DNA of 12,597 nt from CBDUQI01 sp965369325. GTDB taxonomy: Bacteria; Pseudomonadota; Gammaproteobacteria; Steroidobacterales; JBCBZW01. Under the pieces are notes generated by a model that did not search any database, was not told the DNA's origin, and saw nothing but the letters and a program-made list of their open reading frames with translations. Every line of letters begins with the position of its first letter. The first letter of the stretch is position 1. The position numbers were made by a program, and so were the translations under genes. Below are positions 1-7,187 of this stretch, piece after piece. The DNA lies in contig CBDUQI010000171.1 in the NCBI GenBank assembly GCA_965369325.1, forward strand, positions 1 through 12,597, in the 5' to 3' direction.

Positions 1-317
1 ACGCGTTGCTGGAAAAATTTCTCAATCCCTATAAGGCCATCACTGCCCACGCCGTACTCGTGCGGTTTGATGCCGGCTCTTTCGCAACGGACCGCGCAAG
101 ACTGCGGGTAAATCTGGACAGATCACTGGCTGCGACACTACAGCGGGGGGATTTGATAAAGACTACGGCCGACCTTTCACCACTGCCACTGGCAGGTATT
201 CCCGGATGGTGGAAAGGCTCCAAACAGGATGACCAATTCTACGCAGATACCTCGGTATTTCGAATACCCGCAGCACCGGTCGATCCGGTATCGGTTGTCG
301 AACTAGACTTTCACTAG
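1..317 (+). CDS. DUF3025 domain protein, C-terminal part (cut by the window edge)
   Basis: The reading frame is open from the left edge to a TAG stop and encodes about 104 residues. The in-frame TTG at position 6 is not a convincing start, because the codon before it also reads as protein (ALLEKFLNPY). The sequence matches the C-terminal part of the DUF3025 family as I know it: an HALLEKxLNPY-like start, an ITAHA stretch, then LPLAGIPGWW, and an FYADTSVFR segment near the end. Family function is unknown and nothing here suggests one. The true start lies left of the window. It runs in the same direction as the nap operon but is separated from it by 285 bases that hold a promoter candidate, so it is probably not part of that operon. 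Assignment rests on recalled family motifs. Confidence 0.7.
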   Translation, partial: ALLEKFLNPYKAITAHAVLVRFDAGSFATDRARLRVNLDRSLAATLQRGDLIKTTADLSPLPLAGIPGWWKGSKQDDQFYADTSVFRIPAAPVDPVSVVELDFH

Positions 318-602
318 ACCATTGATAGTCGGGGACCGTTATCTATTCACCACCAGCACGGTGATCTGAGTCCTCAAGCCCTGGACTTATCTCTATCTCT
401 GGGTCCCCCATATTTGCCTGGCGGCCGGATTGGCCTTGCACATCTTCACCGCACGATCGACCAATGCGTCGGCAAGTACGTACCGGCCACTATAGAACCC
501 AGTTTGACAATAAAACCTTCGCGCCTCTATTGTATTACCTATCTAGACCTCTTTGCCCAAGGCACTACCGATAAAATCTACCGTGTAACCGGGGATTGGC
601 GA
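318..602. other. Intergenic region upstream of napE
   Basis: This 285-base gap lies between the DUF3025 stop and the napE start. The first part (331-408) can fold: GGGGACC at 331-337 pairs with GGTCCCC at 402-408, and inside it TCACC/GGTGA (347-351 with 360-364) and AGTCC/GGACT (369-373 with 383-387) form two small hairpins. No T-run follows, so it is not a clear terminator. The second part holds the promoter candidate listed separately. The napE frame stays open leftward to 414, but the extra residues do not resemble NapE and are treated as non-coding. No full FNR-type palindrome (TTGAT-N4-ATCAA) is visible. Confidence 0.6.
504..533 (+). promoter_or_regulatory. Candidate sigma-70 promoter for the nap operon
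   Basis: A perfect -35 hexamer TTGACA (504-509) is followed after 18 bases by TATTGT (528-533), a four-of-six match to the -10 consensus. This places a start near 540, leaving a leader of about 60 bases before the napE ATG. It is the best promoter-like pair in the gap upstream of the operon. No regulator site could be tied to it with confidence. Confidence 0.4.
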
Positions 603-776
603 ATGAGTAACACTAGTTCTGACGACGACCACGTGATAACGAGGCGGGGTGAACGCCGCGTTTTCATTTTCATAACCGTTTTCCTGTTTCCCCTGCTTTC
701 CATCATTCTCGTTGGCGGCTACGGCTTTGTGATTTGGATGTTACAGCTGATTTTCGGCCCACCCGGCGCTGGCTAA
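603..776 (+). CDS. napE: NapE, small membrane protein of the periplasmic nitrate reductase operon
   Basis: This encodes 57 residues with a short charged N-terminus (RRGERRVF near residues 14-21). One hydrophobic helix (about 22-50) then leads into the family signature GGYGFVIWMLQLIFGPPG at the C-terminus, which is highly typical of NapE. The role of NapE is not established; it is a single-pass inner-membrane protein found at the head of nap operons. I chose the ATG at 603 over longer in-frame starts because the upstream 63 codons do not look like NapE and the family is about 55-60 residues. A GGGG stretch lies about 10 bases upstream. napF starts three bases after its stop, showing tight operon packing. 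Confidence 0.88.
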   Translation: MSNTSSDDDHVITRRGERRVFIFITVFLFPLLSIILVGGYGFVIWMLQLIFGPPGAG

Positions 777-779
777 GCT

Positions 780-1274
780 GTGACGCAATCAGTCAATCTG
801 TCCAGACGCAACCTGCTACGCGGCCGGACGCCAACATCCCCGCTGCCAATCCGGCCTCCCGGAGCGCTCTCAGAACCTGAATTTACGGACAAATGCACAA
901 CCTGTGACCAATGCGTTACGGCATGTCCGCAGAACATCCTCTTGCGCGGATCGGGCGGCTATCCAGAGGTCGACTTCAGGCGGGGCGAATGCACGTTTTG
1001 CATGCGCTGCGTGGATGTTTGCGCAGACGGCGCATTGTCCGACACCGTGCATCCTGTGTGGAAACTTGAACTGCGGGTTCTGGATACTTGCCTGGCCAAA
1101 CGACAGGTCGTTTGCCAGACTTGCGCTGACGTTTGTGAAGCTGAAGCCATTCGCTTCGTTCCTCGGCTCGGCTCGGTCGCACCACCACAGATTAGTCACG
1201 AAACCTGTACCGGTTGTGGGGCATGCATCGCCGCCTGTCCGGAAAACGCTTTACGGGCGCACGCACATGGCTGA
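780..1274 (+). CDS. napF: NapF, ferredoxin-type iron-sulfur protein of the nap system
   Basis: NapF is a cytoplasmic iron-sulfur protein that interacts with the NapA precursor and is thought to help load or mature its [4Fe-4S] cluster before Tat export. The 164-residue product has an N-terminal SRRNLLRG motif (8-15), typical of NapF. Clean CX2CX2CX3C motifs sit at C39-C49, C71-C81 and C143-C153. A fourth, incomplete CX2CX3C sits at C112-C119 with an extra Cys at 104. The GTG start lies three bases after napE and has only a weak Shine-Dalgarno, suggesting translational coupling. The end overlaps the napD start by eight bases. Length and order agree with NapF proteins of napEFDABC operons. Confidence 0.92.
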   Translation: MTQSVNLSRRNLLRGRTPTSPLPIRPPGALSEPEFTDKCTTCDQCVTACPQNILLRGSGGYPEVDFRRGECTFCMRCVDVCADGALSDTVHPVWKLELRVLDTCLAKRQVVCQTCADVCEAEAIRFVPRLGSVAPPQISHETCTGCGACIAACPENALRAHAHG

Positions 1275-1509
1275 CAAGGAGTATCACGTTGCAAGCTATG
1301 TCGTAAACACTCGACCGGACGACGGGCGCTGTGTGGCTGACCGCATCAACGCCGTGCCCGGTCTCGAAGTACATGTAGAACAACAGGGCAAACTGGTGGT
1401 AACCGCCGAGGCTCGCGATGTCCGCGAGTTGGCCGAATTCGCAATCAGCCTTGCAGATGTAGGGGGCGTTGTTTCGGTAGCGCCCGTTTACCACGAATAC
1501 GAATCATGA
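1267..1509 (+). CDS. napD: NapD, chaperone of the NapA signal peptide
   Basis: NapD is a small cytoplasmic ferredoxin-fold chaperone that binds the twin-arginine signal peptide of NapA and holds back export until cofactors are inserted. The 80-residue protein shows the family's YHVASYVV strand (6-13), a VPGLEVHVEQQGKLVV segment and a closing VVSVAPVYH strand. The ATG at 1267 lies inside the end of napF (eight-base overlap) and is preceded by GC-rich napF coding sequence without a strong Shine-Dalgarno, so coupling with napF is likely. The longer open frame reaching back to 904 only shadows napF. Thirty bases separate it from napA. Confidence 0.92.
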   Translation: MADKEYHVASYVVNTRPDDGRCVADRINAVPGLEVHVEQQGKLVVTAEARDVRELAEFAISLADVGGVVSVAPVYHEYES

Positions 1510-1524
1510 GTATGACAATACGCC

Positions 1525-1529
1525 GGAGG
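1525..1529 (+). promoter_or_regulatory. Ribosome binding site of napA
   Basis: GGAGG lies ten bases before the ATG at 1540. It also lies two bases before an out-of-frame ATG at 1532, which is too close to be used and would yield only 11 codons. The site therefore fixes the napA start at 1540. Confidence 0.7.
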
Positions 1530-1539
1530 CGATGAGCGA

Positions 1540-4032
1540 ATGGCAGTCAACAGACGAGAATTCATGAAGGCCAACGCGATCGCCGCGGCGGCCGGTGTAG
1601 CAGGCGTTTCAGTGCCTGCCACGGCAACCAACGTGATCACTGGGGAAGACCTTACGCGCCTGGAATGGAACAAGGCACCGTGTCGCTTCTGTGGCGTCGG
1701 TTGTTCGGTCAACGTTGCCACTCTCGACGGTAAAGTCGTTGCCACTCACGGCGACATCAAATCCCCGGTCAACAAGGGCATTAACTGCGTCAAGGGCTAT
1801 TTTCTGTCCAAGATCATGTACGGCAAGGATCGATTGCAGACGCCGCTATTGCGCAAGCGGAATGGCAAGTACCACAAGGAAGGCGACTTCACGCCCGTAA
1901 GTTGGGATGAAGCGTTCGATATCATGGCGGAGAAATTCAAGGCGGCCTTGAAGAACAAAGGGCCTACCTCTGTCGGCATGTTCGGTTCGGGTCAGTGGAC
2001 TGCCATGGAAGGCTACGCTGCTGTCAAACTAATGAAAGCCGGATTTCGATCCAACAACATTGAGCCTAATGCACGGCATTGCATGGCATCTGCCGTCGGT
2101 GGCTTTATGCGCACCTTCGGTATCGACGAACCGATGGGCTGCTACGACGACATTGAAGCCACGGACGCGTTCGTGCTGTGGGGCTCCAACATGGCGGAGA
2201 TGCATCCGATCCTCTGGACGCGGGTGACCGACCGACGGCTCAGCGCGTCGCATGTAAAGGTAGCTGTTCTGTCCACGTTTAGGCACCGCTGCTTCGATCT
2301 CGCGGATATCGATGTAGTTTTCACACCGCAGACCGACCTGGCCATTCTGAACTACATCGCCAACTACATCATCAGCAATGGCAAGGTCAATCACGACTTT
2401 GTCAATAAGCACACGAACTTCAGGCGTGGCGATACCGACATCGGCTACGGGCTGCGTGACGAGCACCCCAAACAGCAGGCCGCCGCGAACCCGAACAGCG
2501 GCGGCTCGGAACCCATGACGTTCGACGAGTTCGCCGAGTTTGTTAGCGACTATGACGAGAAGTCAGTATCGAAGCTTAGCGGCGTACCCGTCGACAGACT
2601 GCGCGCGCTCGCCGAACTTTACGCGGACCCGGATCGTAAGGTGGTGTCGTTCTGGACGATGGGGTTCAACCAGCACACGCGTGGTGTATGGTGCAATAAT
2701 CTCATCTACAACATTCATCTTCTGACTGGAAAGATATCGACACCGGGTAACAGCCCGTTTAGCCTCACCGGTCAACCTTCCGCGTGCGGCACGGCCCGCG
2801 AAGTCGGTACCTTCTCGCACCGCTTGCCGGCGGACATGGTGGTCAACAACGAAAAACACCGCGCAATTGCCGAGAAAATCTGGCGGCTGCCAGGCGGAAC
2901 GATCGTTGGGAAACCGGGCTTTCATGCCGTATTGCAGAACCGCAAACTGAAAGACGGCGACATCAACGCCTACTGGGTGCAGTGCAATAACAACATGCAG
3001 GCTGCGGCCAATATCAACGAGGAAGCGTTTCCGGGTTATCGCAATCCCGAGAACTTCATTGTTGTCTCGGACCCCTATCCGACCGTAACCGCCGAGGCAG
3101 CCGACCTGATTCTGCCTACCGCGATGTGGATAGAAAAAGAGGGCGTTTACGGAAACGCCGAGCGTCGGACACAAAGCTGGTATCAGTTGATCGAACCGCC
3201 CGGCGAATCACGTTCGGACCTGTGGCAACTCATTGAGTTTTCCAAGCGCTTCACGACAGACGAAGTCTGGCCCAAGGCGTTGCTGGACGCCTCGCCGGAA
3301 TACCACGGCAAGACGCTCTATGAGGTGCTCTTCCGGAACGGCCATGCCGATCGTTATCCGCTGTCCGAGATCGATCCGGATCACAGCAATACCGAGTCGC
3401 ACTACTTTGGCTACTACGTGCAGAAGAGCCTGTTTGAGGAGTACGCGGAGTTCGGACGCGGCAAGGCCCATGACCTGGCACCCTACGAGGTCTATCACCA
3501 GGTGCGCGGCTTGCGTTGGCCGGTGGTGGATGGAAAAGAAACCCGTTGGCGCTTCAAAGAAGGCTACGATCCCTACGTCAAGCCTGGGAGTGACTGGGAC
3601 TTTTACGGCAAACCGGATGGCAGGGCGATTATCTTTGCTTTGCCATACGAGCCAGCGCCTGAAAGCCCGGACGACGAATACGACCTTTGGTTAAGCACGG
3701 GCAGAGTGCTCGAGCACTGGCACTCCGGATCGATGACGCAGCGTGTGCCCGAGCTGCAGCGGGCAGTGCCTGATGCCTTGGTGTACGTGCATCCCGACGA
3801 CGCGCTCAAGCGCGGCATGCGACGGGGTGACGCCGTGAAGATAGTATCCCGACGAGGCGAGGTCAGGACCCGGATCGAAACCCGGGGCCGCAATCGGCCA
3901 CCAAAAGGGCTTATCTTCATGCCTTGGTTCGATGCGTCCCGACTGGTCAACAAAGTGACGCTCGATGCGACAGACCCGCTGTCAAAACAGACGGACTACA
4001 AGAAATGTGCTGTCAAAATGGTTAAGGCGTGA
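1540..4032 (+). CDS. napA: NapA, catalytic subunit of periplasmic nitrate reductase
   Basis: NapA reduces nitrate to nitrite in the periplasm at a molybdenum bis-MGD centre, receiving electrons from NapB through a [4Fe-4S] cluster. The 830 residues match the length of E. coli NapA, and long stretches match it by eye. The Tat signal has NRREFMK at 4-10 and a hydrophobic Ala-rich segment to about 30, with an ATA-type cleavage region. Cluster cysteines are C48, C51, C55 and C83. The RHCMASAV motif supplies the Mo ligand Cys181. The C-terminal part contains the LSTGRVLEHWHSG and TDYKKCAVK segments of the MGD-binding domain. The ATG at 1540 follows GGAGG (1525-1529) with ten-base spacing. No frameshift or missing key residue was seen. 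A GTG overlapping its stop, and a better one at 4044, begin napB. Confidence 0.98.
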   Translation: MAVNRREFMKANAIAAAAGVAGVSVPATATNVITGEDLTRLEWNKAPCRFCGVGCSVNVATLDGKVVATHGDIKSPVNKGINCVKGYFLSKIMYGKDRLQTPLLRKRNGKYHKEGDFTPVSWDEAFDIMAEKFKAALKNKGPTSVGMFGSGQWTAMEGYAAVKLMKAGFRSNNIEPNARHCMASAVGGFMRTFGIDEPMGCYDDIEATDAFVLWGSNMAEMHPILWTRVTDRRLSASHVKVAVLSTFRHRCFDLADIDVVFTPQTDLAILNYIANYIISNGKVNHDFVNKHTNFRRGDTDIGYGLRDEHPKQQAAANPNSGGSEPMTFDEFAEFVSDYDEKSVSKLSGVPVDRLRALAELYADPDRKVVSFWTMGFNQHTRGVWCNNLIYNIHLLTGKISTPGNSPFSLTGQPSACGTAREVGTFSHRLPADMVVNNEKHRAIAEKIWRLPGGTIVGKPGFHAVLQNRKLKDGDINAYWVQCNNNMQAAANINEEAFPGYRNPENFIVVSDPYPTVTAEAADLILPTAMWIEKEGVYGNAERRTQSWYQLIEPPGESRSDLWQLIEFSKRFTTDEVWPKALLDASPEYHGKTLYEVLFRNGHADRYPLSEIDPDHSNTESHYFGYYVQKSLFEEYAEFGRGKAHDLAPYEVYHQVRGLRWPVVDGKETRWRFKEGYDPYVKPGSDWDFYGKPDGRAIIFALPYEPAPESPDDEYDLWLSTGRVLEHWHSGSMTQRVPELQRAVPDALVYVHPDDALKRGMRRGDAVKIVSRRGEVRTRIETRGRNRPPKGLIFMPWFDASRLVNKVTLDATDPLSKQTDYKKCAVKMVKA

Positions 4033-4035
4033 GGG
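4031..4035 (+). promoter_or_regulatory. Ribosome binding site deciding the napB start
   Basis: GAGGG sits eight bases before the GTG at 4044 and overlaps the napA stop codon. The competing GTG at 4029 has only AAGG with one-base spacing, so this site favours the shorter NapB. Confidence 0.55.
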
Positions 4036-4043
4036 CACTGATA

Positions 4044-4517
4044 GTGAAACGAACAACGAACGCAGCAGCTTTTCTATTCCTGGCCGTGTCGCTAATTCTC
4101 GGTGTAGTAACGGCTGATGAAATTGCAACACTGCGCGACGGTACACCGATAGACAGCGAAGCAAATCCCACCGCTATTCCCCAGGTGTTCGATGGCGATA
4201 TTAGGCAGAAGCGAAACTACCCGATGCAGCCGCCGCTCATACCGCACGACACACGTGACTATGACGTTAACCTGCAGGTAAACAAATGCATGTCGTGCCA
4301 TGCCAGACGACGGACCGAGGAAAGCCAGGCCCCGATGATTAGTGTTACGCATTACATGGACAGGGAAGGTAACTTTCTCGCCGAAATCTCGCCGCGACGC
4401 TATTTCTGCAATCAATGCCACGTCAATCAGACGATGAGCCGCGATACACCGGAGAACGATTTTCAGGACATGGACGAATTGCTCAAGGAACGCGCAACCA
4501 AGGGCAAGGAAGACTAA
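4044..4517 (+). CDS. napB: NapB, di-haem cytochrome c subunit of periplasmic nitrate reductase
   Basis: NapB is a periplasmic di-haem c-type cytochrome that carries electrons from NapC to NapA. From the chosen start it is 157 residues. The signal peptide has Lys-Arg at residues 2-3, a hydrophobic core about 7-22 and cleavage near TADE. Haem sites are C82-M-S-C85-H86 and C122-N-Q-C125-H126. H68 (in PPLIPH) and H103 (in VTHY) are placed as the distal ligands of the family. An in-frame GTG at 4029 overlapping the napA stop is an alternative start. I prefer the GTG at 4044 because GAGGG (4031-4035) stands eight bases before it and it gives a cleaner signal peptide. napC begins at the base after its TAA stop. 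Confidence 0.93.
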   Translation: MKRTTNAAAFLFLAVSLILGVVTADEIATLRDGTPIDSEANPTAIPQVFDGDIRQKRNYPMQPPLIPHDTRDYDVNLQVNKCMSCHARRRTEESQAPMISVTHYMDREGNFLAEISPRRYFCNQCHVNQTMSRDTPENDFQDMDELLKERATKGKED

Positions 4518-5105
4518 ATGGTGAAGTATTTCCGCAAGCTCAAGCGGGACATTGGCCGCCCAAGCATTCACTACAGTATCGGCGCACTAACGCTCGGCGG
4601 CTTTGTTGCGGGTGTCTTGTTCTGGGGCGGGTTCAATACAGCCCTGGAGGCGACCAACACCGAGAAGTTCTGTATCGGCTGTCACGAACACGAGGACAAC
4701 GTCTACCAGGAGATGCGCAGCACGATTCACTTCACAAATCGATCAGGCGTTAGAGCAACGTGTCCCGATTGCCACGTTCCGCACGACTGGACTGAGAAGA
4801 TTGCACGAAAAACCGCGGCATCCAAGGACGTCTGGGGAAAGCTGTTTGGGAGTATCAACACGCGCGATAAATTCAATGCGAAGCGTCGGGAACTCGCCGA
4901 ACACGAATGGGCGCGATTAAAGGCCAACGACTCGCTGGAATGTCGTAATTGCCACGATTTCGATTATATGGATTTCACAGCGCAAAGCCTCAGGGCGTCT
5001 GAACAGCACTCCACATCACTCGCCTCTGGCGAGAAAACTTGTATTGACTGCCATAAGGGTATTGCCCACGACCTGCCGGACATGAGTGGCGTAGAGGGCT
5101 ACTGA
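4518..5105 (+). CDS. napC: NapC, membrane-anchored tetra-haem quinol dehydrogenase
   Basis: NapC, of the NapC/NirT/NrfH family, oxidises quinol at the periplasmic face of the inner membrane and reduces NapB. The 195-residue protein has a basic N-terminus (KYFRKLKR), one membrane anchor at about 20-40, and four CXXCH haem motifs at C52-H56, C82-H86, C142-H146 and C175-H179. M66 in the QEMRST segment, and His residues such as H71 and H184, sit where the family has axial ligands. The ATG directly follows the napB stop and is preceded by GGAAG. With no napG or napH in the cluster, this is the expected quinol-oxidising entry point. It is the last gene of the operon. Confidence 0.95.
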   Translation: MVKYFRKLKRDIGRPSIHYSIGALTLGGFVAGVLFWGGFNTALEATNTEKFCIGCHEHEDNVYQEMRSTIHFTNRSGVRATCPDCHVPHDWTEKIARKTAASKDVWGKLFGSINTRDKFNAKRRELAEHEWARLKANDSLECRNCHDFDYMDFTAQSLRASEQHSTSLASGEKTCIDCHKGIAHDLPDMSGVEGY

Positions 5106-5121
5106 ACACCGGTCAAGCATC

Positions 5122-5140
5122 CGGCCCAGTGGCCGATTTT
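5122..5140 (+). terminator. Probable weak terminator of the nap operon
   Basis: CGGCC (5122-5126) and GGCCG (5131-5135) form a five-pair G+C stem with a CAGT loop, followed directly by ATTTT. It starts 16 bases after the napC stop. The short stem and T-run make it a weak intrinsic terminator. Confidence 0.5.
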
Positions 5141-5155
5141 ACGACGCGGTGTTTC

Positions 5156-5178
5156 GCCTAGCGCCTACGGCGCTGGGC
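5156..5178. repeat. Strong 10-pair hairpin, possible REP-like palindrome
   Basis: Bases 5156-5165 pair with 5169-5178 around a three-base TAC loop. The core AGCGCC/GGCGCT is perfect, and the outer GCCT/GGGC adds four pairs with one G-T wobble. No T-run follows on either strand, so it is not a standard intrinsic terminator. It lies between converging units, a common position for repetitive extragenic palindromes. No second copy was noticed in this window. Confidence 0.5.
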
Positions 5179-5364
5179 ACCACTAGGTGACAGTTAATCT
5201 CCGTGGTTATGGAGGCAACTTTGGCATGGCAACACTGGTCTATGAATGTAACCCACAAGTAAGCGTTGAGGGAGTATGCCAACACACCTCTGGTTGATCT
5301 CACTTTTCAGTGCCCAGCACTTCGCTGAGTCCGAGCTTGCACTCTATGCTGTTAGAACTCTAGT

Positions 5365-5877
5365 TCACTCTGGTGATGATTGGGTTGAATCGCTATCTAA
5401 GCGACTTACGAGGAAGCGCCGTAACTCTTCTGGATCGGGAAAAAAGAACAACCCGACTTCAATCGTTTTTTCTCCATCTCCAACGACGACTGATGTACCT
5501 CTATCCACGACTGTCGTCACGTTCGGCCACTGAATCTCTTTAGTTCTGTAGAATCCTTCGAGGCTGATCAGCTCTTGGCAGCGTAATGCCGCACTGTCAA
5601 CTTTGACAGACAATGTTGCAACCGCCATATGCGCAATCCATGCGGCGCTAATCCAACAAATCGTACCTAAGACAATCGCGGGAGCTCTACTCCCAACGCC
5701 ATCTGCGAACTGAGCCACAACGACCCAACTACCCGCTAAAAAAAGGGCGCCACATACGGTAGTGAAAAGCCAATACAGCCAACGGTTCACGTGAAACGAT
5801 ATATTAGTTTCGTGCTCATCGAAGGGGTCATAAAGTACCCTGCTATTCCTCGCAACATTCCGCTGGCGGCTGAACAT
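5365..5877 (-). CDS. Two-helix membrane protein with a bacterial PH-like domain
   Basis: I do not recognise a named gene. The 170-residue product has a short polar N-terminus and two hydrophobic helices (about 32-56 and 64-86). A C-terminal domain of about 75 residues follows (88-160), with the strand pattern and RTKEIQWPNVTTV turn (111-123) seen in bacterial PH-like (bPH/YdbS-type) domains. A polar tail ends it. This suggests a small inner-membrane protein with a cytoplasmic PH fold; function is unknown. The start lies 13 bases after the gst stop, so it may be co-transcribed with doxX-gst. There is no visible Shine-Dalgarno, and it looks more A+T-rich than its neighbours, hinting at a separate origin. 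The domain call rests on pattern recognition only. Confidence 0.6.
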   Translation of the reverse strand: MFSRQRNVARNSRVLYDPFDEHETNISFHVNRWLYWLFTTVCGALFLAGSWVVVAQFADGVGSRAPAIVLGTICWISAAWIAHMAVATLSVKVDSAALRCQELISLEGFYRTKEIQWPNVTTVVDRGTSVVVGDGEKTIEVGLFFFPDPEELRRFLVSRLDSDSTQSSPE

Positions 5878-5890
5878 TCGAAACTAGGGG

Positions 5891-6565
5891 TTAGCGATAC
5901 AAGCCGTCGATGACGGAAAAGCCCGACTGGTCCCACACGTCGGTGACGCACGCCTGCTCCCATTCGAGAAATGCCGCATCGCTCAACACCGTGTCCGCGT
6001 ACTCCTGACAAACCTTGTCCATCGGCACCGAGTACGTGCGCATCCGCGTAGCCACCGGCGCAAAAAAAGCATCAGCAATCGAGCGCGTACCGAACAGCCA
6101 CGGGCCAAGGCCCTGGTGTTCGCGGCGACAATCATTCCACAATTCAAACAGCCGCAGCAGATGTCGCTGCGTGTCTTTCGGCCAGTCCTGATTGGCACAG
6201 CGGCGCTTGATGTTCATTCCGAGGTCACGTCGGATGCCCCCAAAACCGGAGTGCATCTCGGCCGTCGCGGACCGCGCCTGCGCGCGGATCGCCGCATCTT
6301 CAGGCCACAGCGACGGCGCCTGCTCGGCAGCCCATTCACTAATGGCCAGCGTATCCCAGATGACAAGATCGCCCACGTGCAGCGCAGGTACGGCCCCACT
6401 CGGAGAGACGGCTTTAACCTGCGCGATCTGTCCCAACCCATAGCCTGGCTGATCAAGCGGGATGTAGTTCTCCACAAACGGAATGTCGCCCCACTTGAGC
6501 ACCAGCCAGGGTCGCAACGACCACGACGAGTAGTTCTTCGGACCGATGTGCAGTGTATTAGTCAT
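5891..6565 (-). CDS. Glutathione S-transferase family protein
   Basis: The 224-residue protein has a thioredoxin-fold N-terminal domain with KNYSSWSLRPWL (10-21), the active-site region of a well-known proteobacterial GST subgroup in which a serine (S13 or S14) would act on glutathione. It also has the cis-proline loop SGAVPAL (56-62) and a DTLAISEW segment in place of the usual ES motif. The helical C-terminal domain contains the RSIADAFFAP capping motif (161-170, D165). Likely role: cytoplasmic glutathione conjugation or isomerisation; the substrate cannot be predicted. The ATG at 6565 has GGTGA several bases upstream. It starts 27 bases after doxX and probably forms an operon with it. Confidence 0.88.
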   Translation of the reverse strand: MTNTLHIGPKNYSSWSLRPWLVLKWGDIPFVENYIPLDQPGYGLGQIAQVKAVSPSGAVPALHVGDLVIWDTLAISEWAAEQAPSLWPEDAAIRAQARSATAEMHSGFGGIRRDLGMNIKRRCANQDWPKDTQRHLLRLFELWNDCRREHQGLGPWLFGTRSIADAFFAPVATRMRTYSVPMDKVCQEYADTVLSDAAFLEWEQACVTDVWDQSGFSVIDGLYR

Positions 6566-6592
6566 GGCATGTTCACCGTTGTGTAAGATTGC

Positions 6593-6994
6593 CTAATCCG
6601 TCGAGGCGCCCTGGTGGCCAGCAACGTACAGCAGCCCCGCCATAATCGCCATGTTCTTGATAAAGTTCTGCATCTCATGCGCACGCTCCATCCCCGCGTC
6701 CATGCTCCAGAAATCGTGCATGAACAGACTGATCACCAACGTGAGCCCAGCAAGTACAAACGCCATGAGATGCGTGCGGTAACCCAGCAGCAAACTGATG
6801 CCGCCACCGACTTGCAGGGCGATAGTGAGCACCAACAACACGGGCACGAACGGGACACCATGCGCTTGCATATAGGCGCTGGTCCCAGCGAAGCCCGTAA
6901 CCTTCATTAAACCTGGGACGATAAAGTACAAGCCCAGCAGCGCTCGGCCTGCCACGATAAACACGCGCTGCGCAAGCGCGAAATGTCCGCTCAT
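6593..6994 (-). CDS. DoxX family membrane protein
   Basis: The 133-residue protein has four predicted membrane helices (about 9-27, 46-66, 70-90 and 110-127). Typical DoxX features are GRALLGLYFIVPGLMKV near the N-terminus, an HDFW motif between helices 3 and 4, and MQNFIKNMAIMAGLL at the start of the last helix. DoxX-like proteins are small inner-membrane proteins, some linked to redox or thiol stress; the exact role here is unknown. The frame opens 13 codons earlier, but AGGAGG four bases before the ATG at 6994 decides the start. It is followed by gst after 27 bases, and this pairing fits a redox or detoxification role. Confidence 0.87.
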   Translation of the reverse strand: MSGHFALAQRVFIVAGRALLGLYFIVPGLMKVTGFAGTSAYMQAHGVPFVPVLLVLTIALQVGGGISLLLGYRTHLMAFVLAGLTLVISLFMHDFWSMDAGMERAHEMQNFIKNMAIMAGLLYVAGHQGASTD

Positions 6995-6998
6995 GCTA

Positions 6999-7004
6999 CC
7001 TCCT
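6999..7004 (-). promoter_or_regulatory. Ribosome binding site deciding the doxX start
   Basis: CCTCCT on the plus strand reads as AGGAGG on the minus strand, four bases before the ATG at 6994. It excludes the longer in-frame start at 7033. Confidence 0.7.
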
Positions 7005-7187
7005 GGAGGGCGGTCAACCTCACACCCAATCAACTACGATCAGGCGTTGCGTCCAAATCCGATACCGGACGAAAGCCAAGCATATTACCTCGCGGCTGAG
7101 CCGTCGAGCGCGTTGAGCTCTCAGACCACGCAGGCGTTGGAAAAAAGGTTAAGCCTCCATGAACGATGCGACTACAACGTAGCGCGT

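Larger units (their letters stand above)
5106..5364. other. Convergent intergenic region after napC
   Basis: This 259-base gap lies between two converging units. It holds a small hairpin with a T-run close to napC and a much stronger hairpin without one, both listed separately. The rest shows no supported gene. A plus-strand open frame from 5276 has its GAGGGAG only one base before the ATG and runs into the opposite-strand gene, so it was not called. Confidence 0.55.

Noticed and set aside
536..542. Single NarL/NarP-type heptamer TACCTAT near the nap promoter
   Set aside because: One degenerate heptamer without a partner in inverted arrangement is expected by chance.
414..602. N-terminal extension of napE by 63 codons
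   Set aside because: It does not resemble NapE, would exceed the usual family length and crosses the promoter candidate.
1532..1567. 11-codon open frame overlapping the napA start
   Set aside because: GGAGG is only two bases from its ATG, too close for use, while it fits the napA ATG at ten bases.
5141..5200. Possible integron attC site around the strong hairpin
   Set aside because: No core GTTRRRY or matching RYYYAAC sites flank the hairpin and no integrase or cassette array is present.
5355..5366. Inverted repeat GAACT-CT-AGTTC at the end of the PH-like gene
   Set aside because: The two-base spacing cannot form an RNA hairpin, and the position over a stop codon gives no support for an operator.
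5276..5533. Plus-strand open frame with GAGGGAG just upstream
   Set aside because: The Shine-Dalgarno-like site is one base from the ATG and the frame overlaps a better minus-strand gene with membrane helices and a domain-like C-terminus.
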